Below, in pieces: positions 1-7,166 of a stretch of DNA of 64,000 nucleotides. This DNA comes from Ewingella sp049889095. Lineage in GTDB: Bacteria > Pseudomonadota > Gammaproteobacteria > Enterobacterales > Enterobacteriaceae. The notes under the pieces are model-generated. The model was not told where the DNA came from. It worked only from the letters and a program-made list of their open reading frames with translations, and ran no database searches. Made by a program: the position numbers and the translations under genes. The DNA is taken from assembly GCA_049889095.1 (NCBI GenBank), contig JBLJFK010000011.1; one strand, given 5' to 3'. How positions within the stretch are numbered: the first letter of the stretch is position 1; every line of letters begins with the position of its first letter.

Positions 1-127
1 CTAAAGCAACGTGGTCTCGCTGCGCTCGGCTCAAACCTCCTGCGGAGGTTCTCATCCTCACAAACGATAGGCGAAAAAAAACCTGCTTCAAAAGCAGGCT
101 TTTCAAATTGGTCGGCGAGAGAGGATT
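1..127 (-). repeat. Tandem repeat copy 1 (tRNA 3'-end duplicate plus terminator)
   Basis: These 127 bases recur without change at 163-289, an offset of 162 bp. Read on the minus strand, the copy starts with the last 19 nt of the proline tRNA including CCA (109-127). It continues through a terminator hairpin (74-98) into a spacer that has its own small hairpins. The copy may continue beyond the window start. The layout resembles the rtT repeats behind E. coli tyrT, which also carry about 19 nt of tRNA 3' end; that comparison is from family knowledge. Confidence 0.9.
74..98 (-). terminator. Duplicate terminator in repeat copy 1
   Basis: This is an exact copy of the 236-260 terminator, including the T8 run, carried in the first repeat. 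It sits just downstream of the duplicated 19-nt tRNA tail and would stop any read-through transcript. Confidence 0.8.
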
Positions 128-162
128 ACGCGCATCTTCGATGCTTGCCCTGCGGGTCGTTG

Positions 163-289
163 CTAAAGCAACGTGGTCTCGCTGCGCTCGGCTCAAACCT
201 CCTGCGGAGGTTCTCATCCTCACAAACGATAGGCGAAAAAAAACCTGCTTCAAAAGCAGGCTTTTCAAATTGGTCGGCGAGAGAGGATT
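163..289 (-). repeat. Tandem repeat copy 2 (overlaps tRNA-Pro 3' end)
   Basis: This is the second copy of the 127-bp repeat. Its promoter-proximal 19 nt (271-289) are the genuine 3' end of the proline tRNA. The rest is the tRNA terminator and trailing spacer. The 35 bases between copies (128-162) are unique in the window and make the period 162 bp. Confidence 0.9.
236..260 (-). terminator. Intrinsic terminator of tRNA-Pro
   Basis: On the minus strand CCTGCTT / AAGCAGG form a 7-bp stem with a 3-nt loop, followed by eight T residues. It starts 11 nt after the tRNA CCA end. Confidence 0.85.
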
Positions 290-347
290 CGAACCTCCGA
301 CCCACTGGTCCCAAACCAGTTGCGCTACCAAGCTGCGCTACTCGCCG
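271..347 (-). tRNA. tRNA-Pro (UGG anticodon)
   Basis: The minus strand gives a 77-nt tRNA starting CGGCGAGTAGCGC and ending with the acceptor strand and an encoded CCA. The anticodon stem is CTGGT/ACCAG with TGG in the loop, and the T-arm contains GGTTCGAATCC. The sequence is close to E. coli proM from memory. It lies next to eptB, where E. coli has proK, so anticodon and position do not match the same K-12 gene. The gene is followed by a hairpin with a T-run. Confidence 0.96.
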
Positions 348-448
348 AATCGGAGCGCATATTACTGCCGCTGATTCAGAGCGTCAACGCCTTTTTGTAG
401 CGCAGACGCTGTCTGCTTAGAATTCCAGCGAATCCCCTGTCTTCTGGC

Positions 449-2134
449 TTAAATAGCCTTCTCAGACGGAGGTTTAGCACACCAATTGTTCGCTGAGTTA
501 ATCCCACCGTCCGGTGAGGTATAACCCAGACAACCGAGGATCGAATCAAACAGCTCTTCGTGACGTTTTTCACCTCCGACCCGCTGCTGGGCTTTCAAGC
601 GTTCGAACGCCTGCTGGTGATCGGGTTGTGCAAGGAAGCTGTCTGATGCCCATACCAACATAGGCACGCGGAACTGCTCCGCCGGTGCCATTTCACGCGG
701 TGTCCCATGCAGATGCGAGTTTTCATCAATAGATTCGCCGTGATCAGAAGCGTAAAATACCAACGCCTTTTTATCACGCAGCTGATCCATCACGTTCGCA
801 ATAAAGGTATCGGTATACAGCACGCTGTTATCGAAAGCGTTAATCAACTGAGCCTTACTGCAGGCGCGATCTACGCCCATACATTCTGGGGTATAACGCG
901 CAAAGCTGCGTGGATAGCGCTGGGAATAGAGGTAATGCGAACCTTTGGTGTGCAGCACCACCAGATGTTTGCCCTGCGGATGCGTTTTCAGGGACTCCTG
1001 CAACTCGTTAACCAGCAGCATGTCATCCACCGGTTTACCGTCATTACGTTTCTCAGAAGCGATAATTTCACGGAACGAGTAGTCATCGGGGTTGGCGTTG
1101 TTGTAAAACCACACTTCACTTTGCATGGCGAACAGTTCAGAACTGAAACCCAACGACTTAAGCACCGCAAAAATATTCTGCTCTTTCAGGGTCCGCTGCT
1201 GATTATTCTCCACCCCACCCTCACGCACGAACATACAGCGTAAAGAGAGCTTAGTGGAGGTATCACAGGACTTGCCGCGAAACGCGACCAGATTCTTCTC
1301 TTTCGACAAACGCGGCGTGGTATCGCGCTCATAGCCCAGCAACCCCATGTGGTCCCAGCGGGTAGTTTCCCCGATGATAAAGACGACGTAGGTATCATCG
1401 ACACCTGTCGGTGGCACATAAGTGAATTCTTTCGCCGGATCGAGGAAATTACCCGCATCCTGACTTTCATCCACCTTGGTATAAGCAAACAGACCAAGCG
1501 CTGCCAGCCAGTTAGAAGGCAAATAGGAGTGCGCGACTACGCCGCCATAGCTTGGTAAATCGATATTGGTCAGCTTTTCATTGCGGCTTTGCTGTTTATC
1601 CAGCATGCGCAGCGGCAACCATACCAGGGCGACAACGACCACTAAAATACCTAAGGGTAATAAGCGCTGGCCCGGCGTTTTGATCTGTTCAATCAACGTT
1701 AACCGCAGGTCGTTTTTCCAGATCAGCAGCAGTGGAATAGCGCTGACGACGATCATCCATATGAAGAAATACCAGCCAACCACTTCTTTGCTTAGATCAA
1801 TATCTGTGGTCATCACCGACACAATAATGCCGTAGCCGATCACCACATTGAACATCACCATGTAGTAACTGGCCGCCACGGAAATCAGCAGTAACGCGCT
1901 GGCTACGATGCGAAAAAATGTTCGGCCGCCCAGTGAAAGCAAGCGCAGCAGGAAGAAAGTGAAAAGCACAATAGCGACCACTTCGGTCACTGCCTGGGAC
2001 AATTCAATGAAATTGACACCGTGAGTGAGGGAGGCGAAGCGGCGGGAAAAAACGGAGACATTGAGAAAAATGCCGATATAGATCGCTAACAAGAAAGAGA
2101 TATTTTGCTGCGATAGAGTCTTCACTCTATTCAT
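449..2134 (-). CDS. eptB: Kdo2-lipid A phosphoethanolamine 7''-transferase EptB
   Basis: This inner-membrane enzyme adds phosphoethanolamine to the outer Kdo of LPS, lowering surface charge and helping resistance to cationic peptides. The 561-aa product matches E. coli EptB (563 aa) along its length as recalled. About five hydrophobic segments fill residues 10-175. The periplasmic sulfatase-like domain follows, with GETTRWD (255-261), the expected nucleophile Thr294 in the segment before LSLRC, and a DHGES metal-binding motif. Conserved cysteines fit the disulfide-rich family. The ATG at 2134 gives the family N-terminus, though no strong ribosome site is visible. The gene lies beside a proline tRNA as in E. 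coli. In E. coli the sRNA MgrR represses it; no such site was checked here. Confidence 0.95.
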   Translation of the reverse strand: MNRVKTLSQQNISFLLAIYIGIFLNVSVFSRRFASLTHGVNFIELSQAVTEVVAIVLFTFFLLRLLSLGGRTFFRIVASALLLISVAASYYMVMFNVVIGYGIIVSVMTTDIDLSKEVVGWYFFIWMIVVSAIPLLLIWKNDLRLTLIEQIKTPGQRLLPLGILVVVVALVWLPLRMLDKQQSRNEKLTNIDLPSYGGVVAHSYLPSNWLAALGLFAYTKVDESQDAGNFLDPAKEFTYVPPTGVDDTYVVFIIGETTRWDHMGLLGYERDTTPRLSKEKNLVAFRGKSCDTSTKLSLRCMFVREGGVENNQQRTLKEQNIFAVLKSLGFSSELFAMQSEVWFYNNANPDDYSFREIIASEKRNDGKPVDDMLLVNELQESLKTHPQGKHLVVLHTKGSHYLYSQRYPRSFARYTPECMGVDRACSKAQLINAFDNSVLYTDTFIANVMDQLRDKKALVFYASDHGESIDENSHLHGTPREMAPAEQFRVPMLVWASDSFLAQPDHQQAFERLKAQQRVGGEKRHEELFDSILGCLGYTSPDGGINSANNWCAKPPSEKAI

Positions 2135-2309
2135 GTAATGTAATTATCCAGACGATTTTAGAAAGATTCTGAATCATTGTGACATGTTTATAGGCGGCAA
2201 GTTCACAGATTAGGCTGAGATTACGTTTATATACACACTTCCAGAAAGTTCTGTGCATAAGCACCTTCCGGCGCGGAGAAAAGACCCTGAATGAAACGGT
2301 CTTAGACAT

Positions 2310-2335
2310 GAAACAGGAGGCCGAAGCCTCCTGGA
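2310..2335 (-). terminator. Possible terminator after ohr
   Basis: The minus strand has AGGAGGC-TTCG-GCCTCCT, a 7-bp stem with a stable UUCG tetraloop, about 55 nt beyond the ohr stop. Only a weak T stretch follows, so efficient termination is uncertain. Confidence 0.4.
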
Positions 2336-2383
2336 TATTTTCCTACCAAACGCGCCCCTGGTGAAGGCGATACTTCTAAGGAA

Positions 2384-2806
2384 TTATTTAATATTCAATA
2401 TCACATCGATGTTGCCACGGGTGGCATTTGAGTACGGGCAAACCTGATGTGCTTTGGCTACCAGCGCTTCTGCGTCGCTGCGTTCAAAACCTGGCAAAGT
2501 GATATCAAGCTGAACTTCAATACCGTAACCGCCCGGGATCTCGCCAATGCCTACCGCGCCTTCAATTTTCGCATCCGCAGGGATCTTGATTTTTTCCTGC
2601 GCTGCTACCGCTTTCAGTGCGCCGAGAAAACAGGCGGAGTAGCCCGCAGCAAACAGCTGCTCAGGGTTGGTACCGCCGCCCATGCCGCCCATTTCTTTAG
2701 GCACCCCCAGTTTGACATCGAGAACGCCGTCGTCAGAAACAGCACGGCCGTCACGGCCACCGGTAGCGGATGCATGAGCACGATACATAACTTTTTGGAT
2801 AGACAT
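2384..2806 (-). CDS. ohr: Organic hydroperoxide resistance protein Ohr
   Basis: This cytoplasmic thiol peroxidase of the Ohr/OsmC family reduces organic and fatty-acid hydroperoxides, using lipoylated proteins as reductant. The 140-aa product has the two active-site cysteines, Cys59 in YSACF and Cys123 in VCPYS. Arginines near residues 18-21 fit the catalytic arginine, and the central helix contains FAAGYSACF. The start ATG at 2806 has AAGGA eight bases upstream. The OhrR-type regulator gene follows upstream in the same orientation. A 17-bp inverted repeat (2869-2885) lies 63 bp upstream of the start, so OhrR probably represses it until peroxide oxidises the regulator. Confidence 0.95.
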   Translation of the reverse strand: MSIQKVMYRAHASATGGRDGRAVSDDGVLDVKLGVPKEMGGMGGGTNPEQLFAAGYSACFLGALKAVAAQEKIKIPADAKIEGAVGIGEIPGGYGIEVQLDITLPGFERSDAEALVAKAHQVCPYSNATRGNIDVILNIK

Positions 2807-2868
2807 ATTTCGTTCCTTTTCGGGTCAGATGACTTCGGTAGAAGACTTTATTAACAAGACTGAATTTA

Positions 2869-2885
2869 GCACTATATAATAGTGC
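2869..2885. promoter_or_regulatory. Probable OhrR operator upstream of ohr
   Basis: GCACTAT-ATA-ATAGTGC is a perfect 7+3+7 inverted repeat upstream of ohr. The same half-site (ATAGTGC / GCACTAT) forms the palindrome in front of ohrR. Repetition of one half-site at both members of a known regulator/target pair is the evidence. Confidence 0.75.
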
Positions 2886-3031
2886 GCTATGTATTAAACA
2901 TTATCAGACAAATTCGAAAGCGCCCGTCGGATTTATCTGTCATTGCAATAGGTTTAATCAATCTCGCCCTGGGCTTTGTCATGCAGAACTTTGCTGTGGA
3001 GAGCTTTGTCGTGCAGATCAGGGCTTATCTT

Positions 3032-3496
3032 TCAGGCTTTGTCTTTCAAGTTAGCGCGCAGAGATTCAAGCTGCTGCTTCAGTGTGACCATTTCGGTGAT
3101 ATCGCACTCGGTCGCACACAAAATAGCTTCAGGAATACCTTTAGCTTGTTCACGTAGCAGTTTACCAGCGTCGGTCAGAGTGATGATCACCTGACGCTCA
3201 TCCGCTTTGGCACGGCATCGTATCAGCAAACCTGCGGACTCCAGCCGTTTCAGCAATGGCGTCAACGTCGCAGAGTCGAGGAATAACTTTTCGCCAATCT
3301 CAGACACCGTCACGTCATCTCGCTGCCATAATACCAACATCACCAGATATTGCGGATAGGTTAAATCGAGCTTGCTCAGCAGCTTACGGTAAACTTTGTG
3401 CAATGCCAGGTTCGCTGAATAAAGCGCGAAACACATCTGTTGATCGAGATGTAAAAGGGCATTGGCCTGTGAGGAAGAATTATTGTGAGTGCTCAT
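3032..3496 (-). CDS. ohrR: MarR-family organic peroxide sensor OhrR
   Basis: This winged-helix repressor senses organic peroxides through a reactive cysteine and controls ohr. With the ATG at 3496 it is 154 aa. I prefer this start because GAGG lies just upstream; a TTG nine bases earlier has no such site. The sensing cysteine is in DQQMCFALYS near residue 22, the conserved OhrR position. The MarR core (YPQYLVMLVLW, then a DNA-binding helix with TVSEIGEKLFLDSATLTPLLKRLE) follows. Two further cysteines near the C-terminus (ILCATEC) suggest a two-cysteine OhrR. A palindrome at 3509-3524 overlaps its own promoter region, indicating autoregulation. Confidence 0.93.
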   Translation of the reverse strand: MSTHNNSSSQANALLHLDQQMCFALYSANLALHKVYRKLLSKLDLTYPQYLVMLVLWQRDDVTVSEIGEKLFLDSATLTPLLKRLESAGLLIRCRAKADERQVIITLTDAGKLLREQAKGIPEAILCATECDITEMVTLKQQLESLRANLKDKA

Positions 3497-3508
3497 AGGC
3501 CTCAATAT

Positions 3509-3524
3509 ATATAGTGCACTATAT
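3509..3524. promoter_or_regulatory. Probable OhrR operator upstream of ohrR
   Basis: ATATAGTGCACTATAT is a perfect 16-bp palindrome 13 bp upstream of the ohrR start. It has the same ATAGTGC half-site as the element in front of ohr, but its half-sites abut rather than being spaced by three bases. Confidence 0.72.
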
Positions 3525-3556
3525 TATAGCAAGCTGTTTAAGCGCGATGTCGCATT

Positions 3557-5020
3557 TTACTGTGGCATCGCCGCTGTTTGCTCTGCGATTTTCTGCAACA
3601 GATACGGATAAAATGGATTCGATGAGACCCGCATGAGTTGATCCATACTCACCACCAGCGCCCCCACTTCCCCACGGGCGGCAAGACGACCGAGATGAAT
3701 ACCGTATTGCGGCGCACCCTGCGGATTTCGTCCATACAACGAGTCATCGGCCGGGAACGGCAGCGCAACGTGCGATAGCGAAAAGAATTCCGCAGGATAA
3801 TCTAACCCCAGCGCCTCCGTCTCCACTTCTGTCTGTCCCGCCGGGGTGATCTGCGCCACGGTGGCCGCCTGATCGGGCGAAACATTGGTGATCACCGTGG
3901 TCTGATAACGACGCGGGGTTGGTGGCAATAGTCGTTCAACCGCTGTTTCTACCGCCGGACGCAGTAACGTCCCGACGTACGCACTGCGGTTGATGTCAAA
4001 CAGCACCAATTGGCTGCCATTGGCGGGCAGCTGATTAAACAGACTGGTCACCACCGCGCGGGTGCTGACGGTGGAATCCACCACCGACTGAAACGCCAAC
4101 AACGGCGGTAACTGCGCCAGTTTACCGGATTTTGCATCCTGGATGATTTGCTGCTGCAAAACGTGGGTAATCAGATAGGACTGGCGGGCCGCTTTCACCG
4201 GAAATGAATTGTATTTAAAAGGATTAAATTCAGGCATCACGCTAAGCCAGGCGGTTTTGGCGAAGGCGGGGAAAATTGCAGGCCAACCCGCATAACCGGC
4301 GAAGCGGGCAAAACGGGTGACACCAATCATCGGGGAGATCAGTACCACACGGGAAGGTCGCGTGAGGGCGGAGTCGTCGAGTGTATCGAGCGTGTATTTC
4401 ATCGCCAGCGCACCTCCGTTGGAAAAGCCGACCAGCTGCAACGGCACATCCGCACCGGCCGCACGACCAGCCTCACGCACGGCTAAACGCGTTGCCGCCA
4501 TCCACTGCTCCCAATCAACATGAGTCAATCCGCCCGGTACCGTGCCATGCCCCGGCAGGCGGATCCCAACGGCAACAAACCCACGGCGACGGTAATCCTC
4601 CGCGATATGACGCAGGCTATAAGGAGAGTCTGTCAGCCCGTGCAACAACACCACCGCGCCCACCGGCTTGCCGACGGGCATCAGCTCATAAGAACGGTTC
4701 CAGTCCTGTGCAAAATGTTCAGGATAAATCGGGCTGCGATCGTAATACCGGTTGAGTGGGATGCGATCTTCGGCATCCAGCCTATCCGTCACTTCTTGCT
4801 TCACTTCAATAAACGCTTGCTGCTCAGCACGTAAATAGGCCGCCCAGTCGCTTTTATCCAGTTGATCCGCGCTCAATTCATCCGGCGCGAGCTGGTGCCA
4901 CAGCTCGAGCGGCGGCCCCTGCAATGCGTCATATGTCCGCACGCATAAGAGTGTGATGACCACCAGAAAGAACACCAGTAAAAACGTTTTCAGGCGTTTA
5001 AAGATATTACGAAGTTGCAT
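3557..5020 (-). CDS. Membrane-anchored alpha/beta hydrolase
   Basis: This 487-aa protein has an N-terminal uncleaved anchor (hydrophobic residues about 13-28), so the catalytic part should be periplasmic. It has the alpha/beta hydrolase features HGLTDSP (oxyanion loop) and GFSNGG, a G-x-S-x-G nucleophile elbow. Late in the protein LSHVALPF could supply the catalytic histidine. The fold and motifs resemble lysophospholipases and carboxylesterases. The substrate is not known. The ATG at 5020 is chosen over a TTG at 5023; the ribosome site is weak. It is transcribed convergent with nothing close by and is probably monocistronic. Confidence 0.75.
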   Translation of the reverse strand: MQLRNIFKRLKTFLLVFFLVVITLLCVRTYDALQGPPLELWHQLAPDELSADQLDKSDWAAYLRAEQQAFIEVKQEVTDRLDAEDRIPLNRYYDRSPIYPEHFAQDWNRSYELMPVGKPVGAVVLLHGLTDSPYSLRHIAEDYRRRGFVAVGIRLPGHGTVPGGLTHVDWEQWMAATRLAVREAGRAAGADVPLQLVGFSNGGALAMKYTLDTLDDSALTRPSRVVLISPMIGVTRFARFAGYAGWPAIFPAFAKTAWLSVMPEFNPFKYNSFPVKAARQSYLITHVLQQQIIQDAKSGKLAQLPPLLAFQSVVDSTVSTRAVVTSLFNQLPANGSQLVLFDINRSAYVGTLLRPAVETAVERLLPPTPRRYQTTVITNVSPDQAATVAQITPAGQTEVETEALGLDYPAEFFSLSHVALPFPADDSLYGRNPQGAPQYGIHLGRLAARGEVGALVVSMDQLMRVSSNPFYPYLLQKIAEQTAAMPQ

Positions 5021-5250
5021 CAAATTGCGTTTTCCTAAAAACCGTCAGGGCATATGGCGAAGTTTAACGATGTGTCGTTCATACAGCACATTCTTAACTA
5101 AATAATGATGCTATTAAGCTGAACGGCGACGCCACGAAGTGCAAATTTTCGCCCCATTTTTGTCCATTTGCATTCCCGCCATGGTGCAGAAAACAAACCA
5201 CTTATTTATTCAATGAAAATAAAATTCTTATAAATCAATAAATAAAAAAT

Positions 5251-5266
5251 TGGCACAGGTCTTGCT
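5251..5266 (+). promoter_or_regulatory. Sigma-54 (RpoN) -24/-12 promoter
   Basis: TGGCAC-AGGTC-TTGCT matches the -24/-12 consensus TGGCAC-N5-TTGC(A/T) without mismatch. It ends 40 bp before the allophanate hydrolase ATG, so a start site near 5278 gives a leader of about 30 nt. A GGTGCA half-site like that of NtrC enhancers lies at 5183-5188, with TGCA at 5169-5172. The two halves are further apart than the usual NtrC palindrome, so the enhancer call is weak. Confidence 0.85.
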
Positions 5267-5306
5267 TTGATGAATTCAATCTTGTGTACCAGATGGAATT
5301 CAACCT

Positions 5307-7154
5307 ATGACCCACGCTTCACACTCTACGAATTCGCCTTATCGCGGTTTTACCCTGCGGGAATGGCAGCAGCATTACCGCACTGCGCCGGAGAGCCTGC
5401 GTACCACGCTTTCGATGGTCTTAGGCAGTCTGAGTCATACCGACAACGCCTGGATCTATTGCGCCACGGCCAATCAGCTGGAAGACCAGATTGCGCATCT
5501 GGAAACGTTGCGTCAGCAGGCAAAAGGCTCATTGAACGCATTGCCGCTGTTTGGCGTACCGTTCGCGGTCAAAGACAATATTGATATCGCGGGCTGGCCG
5601 ACCAGCGCCGCCTGCCCGGCTTTCACTTACACCGCCGAAGCCGATGCCACCGTCGTTGCTAACCTGAAAGCCAAAGGCGCGATTGTGATCGGCAAGACCA
5701 ACCTCGACCAGTTTGCCACCGGTCTGGTCGGCACCCGCTCGCCGTTCGGCGCAGTGCGCAACACCTTCAATCCGGATTACGTCAGCGGTGGCTCCAGCTC
5801 CGGTTCCGCCTCCGTGCTGGCACGCGGGCTGGTGGGCTTTTCTCTCGGCACCGATACTGCGGGTTCCGGCCGTGTGCCTGCCGGGTTCAACAACATCGTT
5901 GGCCTGAAACCGACCAAAGGCTGGCTGTCGAATAAAGGCGTGGTTCCCGCCTGCCGCCTGAACGACTCTGTCTCCATTTTCGCCCTGACCGTCGCCGATG
6001 CGCAGACCGTTGCCCATGCGGCGGGCGGATATGACGCCGCCGATGCCTATTCGCGTAAAAATCCACGTACCGCCCCGGTCGCGATTTCTGCTCATCCGCG
6101 CTTTGCAGTACCCGACAGTCTGGAATTTTGCGGCGATGCACTGGCCGAATTTGAATTCGATCAGGCACTGGAGCGGTTGAGCAGCAGCGGCGCCACGCTG
6201 GTGCCGATTGATTTCACCCCGTTTCGCGAACTGGCGGAGCAGCTGTACTACGGCGCATGGGTGGCTGAACGCACGGTAGCGGTGGGTCAGATTTTCGAAG
6301 AAAGCCCTGAAGTGATGGATCCGGTGGTGCGTGGCATTGTGGCGAACGGCCTGAATTACAGTGCCTGCGACGCATGGCGGGCTGAATATTTGCGCGCGGA
6401 GCTGTCGAGGAAAATCAATCTGGCGCTGGAAGGCTTTGATGCGTTAGTGGTGCCGACCTCACCAACCATCCGTACACAGGAAGAGATGGTGCAGGAGCCG
6501 GTACTTTATAATTCACAGTTCGGGTTTTACACCAACTTCACCAATCTGGCGGATTTGTCTGCGCTGGCGCTGCCGGCCAGCCTGCGTGCCGACGGCCTGC
6601 CCGCCGGGATCACGCTGATTGCGCCAGCCTGGCATGACGATGCCTTAGCCAGCTTTGGGCGTCAGTGGCAGCGCAGCCTCAACCTGCCGCTCGGCGCGAC
6701 CGGGATCATGCTCAAGCCGGAAGAGTTCATGGCCTCCGCACCGGTCAACCCTGCCTGCGTGCGCGTCGCGGTGGTCGGTGCGCACCTGACCGGCATGCCG
6801 CTGAATGTCCAACTCACCAAACGTAACGCCGTTCGCGTTGAACAAACCACCACCGCCGCCACCTACAAACTCTACGCCCTCGCCAACACCACGCCACCCA
6901 AGCCGGGACTGGTACGAGCTGAAACAGGCCGCGCCATTATCGTCGAGTTGTGGGACATACCGCTGGCCCGCTTTGGTGAATTCGTCGCAGAAATCCCGGC
7001 ACCGCTGGGGATCGGCTCTCTCGAACTGGCAGACGGGCGCAGCGTAAAAGGCTTTATCTGTGAACCCTGGGCGGTCCCTGACGCCACCGACATCACCCAT
7101 TTTGGCGGCTGGAGAAGTTACATCTCCCACCTCGCCTCCCTGAAAAACGCCTGA
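5307..7154 (+). CDS. atzF: Allophanate hydrolase
   Basis: The enzyme hydrolyses allophanate, the product of urea carboxylase, to two ammonium and two CO2 (EC 3.5.1.54). The 615-aa product has an N-terminal amidase-signature domain. Its Ser-cisSer-Lys triad is visible as Lys89 in VKDN, Ser163 in GGSSSGSA and Ser187 in GTDTAGSGR. The C-terminal third (from about residue 465) is the small alpha/beta domain found only in allophanate hydrolases, which separates it from GatA or plain amidases. It lies 12 bp before the urea carboxylase gene and directly behind a sigma-54-type promoter, so the two are surely co-transcribed under nitrogen limitation. Confidence 0.95.
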   Translation: MTHASHSTNSPYRGFTLREWQQHYRTAPESLRTTLSMVLGSLSHTDNAWIYCATANQLEDQIAHLETLRQQAKGSLNALPLFGVPFAVKDNIDIAGWPTSAACPAFTYTAEADATVVANLKAKGAIVIGKTNLDQFATGLVGTRSPFGAVRNTFNPDYVSGGSSSGSASVLARGLVGFSLGTDTAGSGRVPAGFNNIVGLKPTKGWLSNKGVVPACRLNDSVSIFALTVADAQTVAHAAGGYDAADAYSRKNPRTAPVAISAHPRFAVPDSLEFCGDALAEFEFDQALERLSSSGATLVPIDFTPFRELAEQLYYGAWVAERTVAVGQIFEESPEVMDPVVRGIVANGLNYSACDAWRAEYLRAELSRKINLALEGFDALVVPTSPTIRTQEEMVQEPVLYNSQFGFYTNFTNLADLSALALPASLRADGLPAGITLIAPAWHDDALASFGRQWQRSLNLPLGATGIMLKPEEFMASAPVNPACVRVAVVGAHLTGMPLNVQLTKRNAVRVEQTTTAATYKLYALANTTPPKPGLVRAETGRAIIVELWDIPLARFGEFVAEIPAPLGIGSLELADGRSVKGFICEPWAVPDATDITHFGGWRSYISHLASLKNA

Positions 7155-7166
7155 GGAGCCACACCT

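Noticed and set aside
271..347. Prophage or island attachment at tRNA-Pro
   Set aside because: The duplicated 19-nt tail is att-like, but no integrase or foreign genes lie between the copies; only a 162-bp tandem unit is present.
5024..5250. Guanidine riboswitch upstream of the urea carboxylase operon
   Set aside because: I looked for the conserved ykkC-type elements and saw none. The short leader after the sigma-54 promoter leaves no room for one.
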